Positions 58,956 through 64,000 of a stretch of 64,000 nt of DNA are shown one piece after another. The DNA lies in NCBI RefSeq assembly GCF_000281045.1, contig NW_008246081.1, positions 298,129 to 362,128 on the forward strand, read 5' to 3'. How positions within the stretch are numbered: the stretch's first letter is position 1; every line of letters starts with the position of its first letter. The notes beneath the pieces were generated by a model. That model saw nothing but the letters and a program-made list of their open reading frames with translations. It was not told where the DNA came from and ran no database searches. The DNA comes from Saprolegnia diclina VS20. Its lineage: Eukaryota; Oomycota; Saprolegniomycetes; Saprolegniales; Saprolegniaceae. Made by a program: the position numbers and the translations under genes.

Positions 58956-59800
58956 TTAGCTCTCGTCACAGGTATCAAAGAGGCGGCCGGGTGCTGCGTC
59001 GATCAAGTTGTGCGACGACGAGAAGCTCAACACGGTTGTCTTGGCCGTGGACGGCGTGGGCCGGCGCCACGTTCGCTTGCCGTTGTGTTCCATCAGCAAC
59101 GCAACGAGTCGCACGTTCGTCTCGCGCATCGCGTCGTCGACCTGGACGTCGTTGGTCTTGAGAACGGCTTCGGCGCAGTTGAGGGGCATGAGGTCGTCCT
59201 GCCACGCTTTAGCACACGTCCCAAGTGTTATCAACACAGAAACCTGCGCGACGGCGTTGACGTCGGCGTCGTACAGTAGCAGCAAGGCGGCGATCCCGAC
59301 AAAGTTCTTGGTGCACGCCACGTGCAACGGCGTCCAGAGGTCGGGCTTGCGCTAAGCTCATGCACGTGGTACCAAGAGCACTAGAATCCTCGACCGACCT
59401 GGTGATTCACATCGAGATGCGCGTGGAGAAGGATGCGAAGAACGGGCTGGAGCACGTCGTCTTCATGCGTGGCCTCTTGAATGACGCGATGCAAAAGGTC
59501 CTGCAGGAAGGGATGCAGGAGGAAGAAGCCGTGGTCAACCATGAGCTTCATGACGTCCATGCGCCGGTGCAAGCACGCGGCCTGGAACATCTTGATGTAG
59601 TAGTACGACAGCGTCTGGTCGTGCAGGTCGTCGACGCTGGCAATCATGTCGAGGATCGCACGGACGTGACCACGCCCCGCGAGCTCGACGAGCAAGCGGC
59701 TGTTGGCAAGGACGATGGCGGCGGTCTCGGGACTCGACGCACGCAGGTCCGCGACCCACGCCATCTCTTCTTGGACCGTCTTTACGATCGCGAACGCCAT
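58956..59800 (-). CDS. Ankyrin-repeat protein
   Basis: Three exons (59399-59800, 59244-59351, 58956-59198) with 47 and 45-nt introns encode 250 residues. Helical ankyrin-like repeats are seen: LVELAGRGHVRAILDMIASV, KMFQAACLHRRMDVMKLMVDHG and WTPLHVACTKNFVGIAALLL. The consensus TPLHVA unit is rebuilt across intron 1. There is no enzyme or membrane motif; it probably binds protein partners. Its stop codon lies 8 bp from the stop of WRNIP1, a very tight convergent pair. It diverges from the PhoD-like gene across 113 bp that carry two ATTGG boxes (59852 and 59880). Confidence 0.8.
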
Positions 59801-59913
59801 CCTTTGTCAACTGCCCTTTCTGCAGCCCAAGATCCACAATCTGCGCGTTTGATTGGCCCATGAAGCGCCGCGCATCCCGATTGGTCGCCCGCAAGATCGC
59901 AACACGACAGAGC

Positions 59914-62900
59914 ATGGGCAACACCGAGAGCTGCCGTGGCCTCGCGTCCGAGCTCGACCGACTCGAGAGCACTCTGTCGGTGCTCGCGGCGACCAACCCA
60001 GTGGGCATCCGGCCGCTCCGAGCGCACCAAGTCCACGTCCACGGCGCCGTCCTCAACTGCTCTCTAGGCATGACTTTCCGCCCTTGATGTAGGAGGCGAC
60101 CACGTGCACGTAGATGTGCGCGTCACCATTGGCCCAGTCGTTGGCGTCGTCGGGCCCAACAAGGCGCGCATTCTTCTCGAGGTCAGCACGGCCACTGCCA
60201 TCACATGCCATCTCACACGCCAAGAGCGGATGACGGGCCACTTCCTGGAGGTGCCCTCGGCCCGCGTGACGGTCGCCGCACCCGCCGGCGCGCCAGTGGT
60301 CTTTGTCATCACGCAACTGCTTCCCGATACGACCTACTACTATGCGTTTAGCGGCGTCTGCAAAGACGATGCGCGGACGTGCCACGGAACGTTCCATACG
60401 CTCGCCGTCGACGACACGTCGCCGCTGCAAATCGCCGTGGTGAGCGGCCAGGACGCGTTTGCTCCAGGCGAGAGCGATCTCTGGCAGCAGCTCGCCGCGC
60501 GCGTCCAGCGCGATGCAATATCGTCGTCGCCCGAGACGATGCCACTGCCCGTGCAGTATGTGCTGCACCTCGGCGGCCAAATTGCACTTCAGCGAGCCTT
60601 TGAACAAGGCTACGTGCTCTTGACGCGCCACGCGCAGTCGCTTGCGACGACGTTGCCGAGCACGATGACGTGGGAGGCCATGGAAGCAAAGGTCGTTGCG
60701 CTCTTCCGCGACGCGTACCGGTTCCAGTGGCGCCTCCCCTTCGTTCGGGACGTCCTCGCCAACACGTCTAACATCATGATGTGGGGCGACCACGATGTCT
60801 ACGCCAACTTTGCACATGCTAGTGTCTTCCAAATGAACCACGAACAGCCCTCGCTCCACGTACGTATGCGATCTTCCTTGCCATCACTGGACGCTGGCGC
60901 CGAGTAGATGCAAGTCATGCGTCTCCTCTTGCGCTCAGCGCGCCGGGTGTTTCACGAGTACCAGCGGCAGCTCTGGGACGACGACTTTGGCGCCTTCTCG
61001 GCCGAGACGGTACGGCAGCACGCCAGGGAGATGCATGCAACGCGACAAGTAGGCGCGACGCATCGCACTTGCCGAGAGCGGTTTTCAAGCAACGAGCGAG
61101 GTCGCCCAGCGGCAGCTGGAGCTGCATGAGCTGGAGCAGACCATGGCCATCTCGAAGCGCCGGATGGAGTTTGCCACAACCAAGATGTACGAGCAGCGCG
61201 TCGCCGTGCTCCGTACCGAGCTCGACGCAGTACGTACTTTGCATCTCGGCGCCGCGTTGTCACAGTGCTAGCTTCGGTTGCAAGCGGCGGCGGCGCGCGA
61301 CGAGCTTCTCGCGGTGGACCGAGGTGAAGAGTTTTGTGTTTGGACCGAGCGCCACATTGCCTTTCTCTGCTTGGACATGCGCGGCAGCCATCTGGCTCCG
61401 GGGGGCGTCCCGACGCCCGACAACCCGATGTGGAGCCCCGCCCAGTGGGACTTTGTCACCAGCATCCTCGCCGAACCGCGAACACGCGTCCTTGTCGTCT
61501 GCAGCGAGCTTCCCATTGCTGATGCGACCAGCGCGAGCGTAGAAGCACTTCTTGCATCCGAGCCAACGTCGTCGTGTGCGTCGTGGTGGGGGCGCCGACC
61601 GGAGGACCAGCACCGACTCTTGTCGCTGCTTGCCGACTGGCAAGTCGAGGTACTTTGGCTTGATCCTCTGCCACCTAACGCAATCTCGATAGCGACCCAA
61701 CCGACTCGTTTTGCTCTTGTCCGGAGCGAGTGCGACGCGCTGGCCGATCGCGTCGGTTGTACAGGACGTGACGATGCGCGCGTCGATGCCGCAGTACGTG
61801 GTGGGCCCCATGACGATGACACCGTCGACGCGGACGCTGCCGGCACTCTCCGCGACGCTCAGCGACCGGTTCGTCGTGACGCACACCATCGAGCGGCCAC
61901 TCGAGACCAACTTTGTTTTGTGCCAGCTCACGGCGTCGGCCGATCGTGATCCGACGTTGCACGTGACGCGCCATCGTCAGGTAGCACCACACAAGCAGGC
62001 ATTCCATGACGTCACCTAGATGGCGTCGACGGCGCGCGTGCTTCTGGGGCCAATCGTCGGACTCGTCGATGCGTTCTCGAGTGTCATTCTTCTCGAGGTT
62101 GATCGCGATGCGTTCGTGACCTGTTTGGTCACAAACGTCGTCAGTGGCGCGACCCAGCGACTGCTGCAGAAGCTTCCGGCGCGGCGGCCAAAGCGTTTTC
62201 ACTTCACGCAGCTCGCACCGCAGCAACACTACAGCGTGCGCTTCCCTCCTGCACTGGGCGGTGTCGGCATGCGCTTGTAGGTCACGTTTCTCGGGCTCGC
62301 CGAGCCATCGACGCTGTGCCACTTTGCGACGCCGGCCGAGCGTCCATCGCGGTTCGACTTGGCCCTCTTGAGCCACGACCGCTTGCGGTCGTTCCCGTTG
62401 GTGCCAGAAGGGTCCGTGCTGCCGCCGACGCTCTGGAGCACGCTCGAAGCGTCGCTCGCTGAACCGTTCAGCGCCCTCACGCTCGTCTTGCACCTCGGCG
62501 GCCAGGTGCAGAGCGTAAATCTTGGTCGCATATTCAAGCCGAGATTCGTAGATTCATCCGCGTGAGCATGCGTCCGTCGATGCGGCGCGGGCGATGCTGC
62601 ACCCCGTCGCCGCCGACACCGACCTTGTCGACGAGCAACTGCGCAATGTCTACCGTCACCACTGGACGCTGCCGACGACGAGGTATCGCGGCGACGACGG
62701 CATCTGGTTGACGGTGTACACAGAAATGCGCTGGCGCTCGGCGCACACCTCATGGTGCCAAGCGAAGTCGACGTCCTCGAGCTGCCCGAGGGTATCGCGC
62801 GGCCCGATCGGCCAGCAGACACGGCGGTGCTCTCATCGCGCTTGCAAGCGATCGCATCCGAGTACCAGCTCCAGCTCTGGCCCGACTCGAGCGTCAAACC

Positions 62901-63742
62901 CTATCCCTTTTGCCATACCTGGGGACCCTTTGGTCTCTTTGTGTGGCCCAAAACGGTACCGTTAGCTTCTTGGACGGACGCTGTGCGAGCACGCGCCTAG
63001 TCGGCTGACGTGCGCTGGTCGGCGCTCTCTGCTTTTCTGGCGCAGCCATCACTGACGACGCTTGTCATGGCCTGCGACCAGCCATTGGTCGACGACTCGG
63101 TCGAGGACCTCCGCGAAAAGGTCATGCGCTGCCTCAGACCATGACGCCTCAGCTTCGCTGTAGGCAAAAACGCAGCCGCGCCCGTACGGCAGCACGTTCC
63201 CAGCGCACGCCGACGACCTCCTCCGCCTGCTCGACGTGCTCTTTCACTGGCATCGCAAGGACATTACGTACGAAGAAGTGACTACTGCTTGAAGAAGTTG
63301 ACGTGCGTCTAGACAGGTGGTGTTTGTGTGCGGCCACGAACACTTTGGCTTTGACACGCTCTTGCAAGACGCGGTCGCACGCCACTTCTGCGTGCGCCAG
63401 TACGTCGTCGGGTCGCTCAGCACTACGTCGACGATCGAGCAGCGCATGGCGTACCTCGCAACTGGCTCGATCGGCACCACGATGACGTTTGCCCACAACT
63501 TTGACGCGTCGTATCTGGGACCGCACTTCGGCCATTTGACGCTGGGACCGACGGAGCCCGCGGCCTACGAGGTTGTGACGCTTACGGGCGACGAGAGCAG
63601 CCTCGGCGACAGCTACACACGCGCCCCCGCTGCGAGCTGGTACCTTTCGCCGCAGCTGCCCGAATGGCTGCACGCGGTAGGCTACGTCCGTGCTCAGTAT
63701 AGTCTGCTGATACAGGACGGCGGGTTAGGTCAATGCCAGTGA
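59914..63742 (+). CDS. Two-module PhoD-like metallophosphatase
   Basis: About thirteen exons; from exon 2: 60093-60859, 60908-61009, 61053-61229, 61272-61649, 61693-61962, 62020-62235, 62281-62505, 62552-62682, 62724-62955, 63001-63120, 63164-63267 and 63313-63742. This gives about 1050 residues plus a first exon near 59914 (MGNTESCRGLASELDRLEST, with a possible myristoylation site), whose junction to exon 2 I cannot put in frame. Two PhoD-like modules lie in tandem. Module 1: VTIGPVVGVVGPNKARILLE, YVLHLGGQIALQRAFEQGY, RDAYRFQWRLPFVRDVLAN, MMWGDHDVYANF, then MPQYVVGPMT. Module 2: ARVLLGPIVGLVDAFSSVIL, LVLHLGGQ, RNVYRHHWTLP, and late PHFGHLTLG. In canonical PhoD the metal residues are GDQVY / DDHE. 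Here GGQ and WGDHD replace them in part, and module 2 lacks the WGDHD motif, so activity is doubtful in module 2. Confidence 0.75.
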
Positions 63743-63930
63743 GCCAACGAGCTACAGCGTACTCTGCGGCCATCTATGAGTACTATCTTTTGCATTGAGG
63801 GTCACGGCACTACGGCAATCCTTGGCCAAGCGCATCTGTTGGTTGCTTGAGCTCGCACTTACAAAGACTATATTAGCATCACACTAAATATCGAGTGGTC
63901 GGGCAAGTGCAACCTCATCTTTTGGTTGCG
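63743..63930. other. Short intergenic spacer
   Basis: 188 bp between the PhoD-like stop and the ITPA start, AT-richer at 63863-63895 (ACTATATTAGCATCACACTAA). It should hold the ITPA promoter. Confidence 0.4.
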
Positions 63931-64000
63931 ATGGCGAAGCGCGTGGTGACCTTTGTGACTGGCAACAAGAAGAAGCTCGAGGAGGTCGTTGCGATCCTCG
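63931..64000 (+). CDS. ITPA: Inosine triphosphate pyrophosphatase (5' end only)
   Basis: The last 70 bases of the window open with ATG at 63931 and read MAKRVVTFVTGNKKKLEEVV then AIL. The TFVTGNKKKLEEV block is the substrate-binding N-terminus of ITPA/Ham1. The enzyme hydrolyses ITP, XTP and dITP to monophosphates, protecting nucleic acids from deaminated purines. The reading frame is cut by the window end, so the rest is unseen. Confidence 0.85.
   Translation, partial: MAKRVVTFVTGNKKKLEEVVAIL

Noticed and set aside
1-64000. CRISPR, rRNA, tRNA, prophage or biosynthetic cluster
   Set aside because: No spaced repeats, no conserved RNA gene sequence and no clustered pathway genes were seen on either strand.

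Overview
The window is nuclear DNA of a eukaryote, most likely an oomycete (stramenopile), and probably a Saprolegnia-like water mould. It is GC-rich and very gene-dense. About 115 introns can be read by eye; most are 41-57 nt, usually with a GTACG-type donor and a TAG acceptor. It has no operons, tRNA, rRNA or CRISPR array that I could see. Stramenopile-type architectures include FYVE-C2-membrane, EF-hand-PH-kinase, IQ-WW-B-box, and HGGG-repeat 'WRKY19-like' zinc proteins. Because the introns are so short, many genes show up only as broken ORFs. I rebuilt them by requiring GT/GC-AG junctions and reading-frame continuity, and I give exon lists.

Region 1-10.4 kb holds a direct tandem duplication at about 99% identity. 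Copy A is 1-4757 and copy B is 5166-9284. Each contains a secreted C69 dipeptidase (-), a FYVE-C2 membrane protein (+) and an Aurora-like kinase (-). A 100-N assembly gap (5066-5165) lies between them. The kinase of copy B is complete, with eight extra 5' exons running to 10442. The kinase of copy A has lost them. In both copies the catalytic HRD motif reads HRH.

10.8-26.4 kb: F-box protein, coiled-coil protein, mucolipin-type TRP channel, NCBP3-like cap-binding protein, FANCL, dCTP pyrophosphatase, glutamate-cysteine ligase, HGGG-repeat zinc protein and an ALDH9-type aldehyde dehydrogenase.

26.5-46.4 kb: a 15-exon EF-hand-PH-CAMK kinase (-) and a 15-exon IQ/WW/B-box protein (+) share a 57-bp divergent promoter. 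Next come a C2orf81-like protein (9 exons), a membrane-anchored SNase-domain protein, a coiled-coil protein, phosphoacetylglucosamine mutase, a PH-ankyrin protein and a two-exon DMAC1-like micro-gene.

46.4-64 kb: a domesticated hAT/BED-finger protein, ETFRF1-like LYR protein, bHLH-PAS factor, OB-fold/CCCH methyltransferase, proline iminopeptidase, secreted EGF-repeat protein, LLPH-like nucleolar protein, WRNIP1 ATPase, ankyrin protein, a two-module PhoD-like metallophosphatase and the first codons of ITPA.

The genes are unrelated housekeeping and signalling genes rather than a cluster. Loose themes are genome and nucleotide-pool care (FANCL, WRNIP1, DCTPP1, ITPA), Ca2+/phosphoinositide signalling (FYVE-C2, mucolipin, EF-PH-kinase, PH-ankyrin) and probable flagellar proteins (IQ-WW-B-box, C2orf81-like). 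Divergent promoters repeatedly carry CCAAT/ATTGG boxes.
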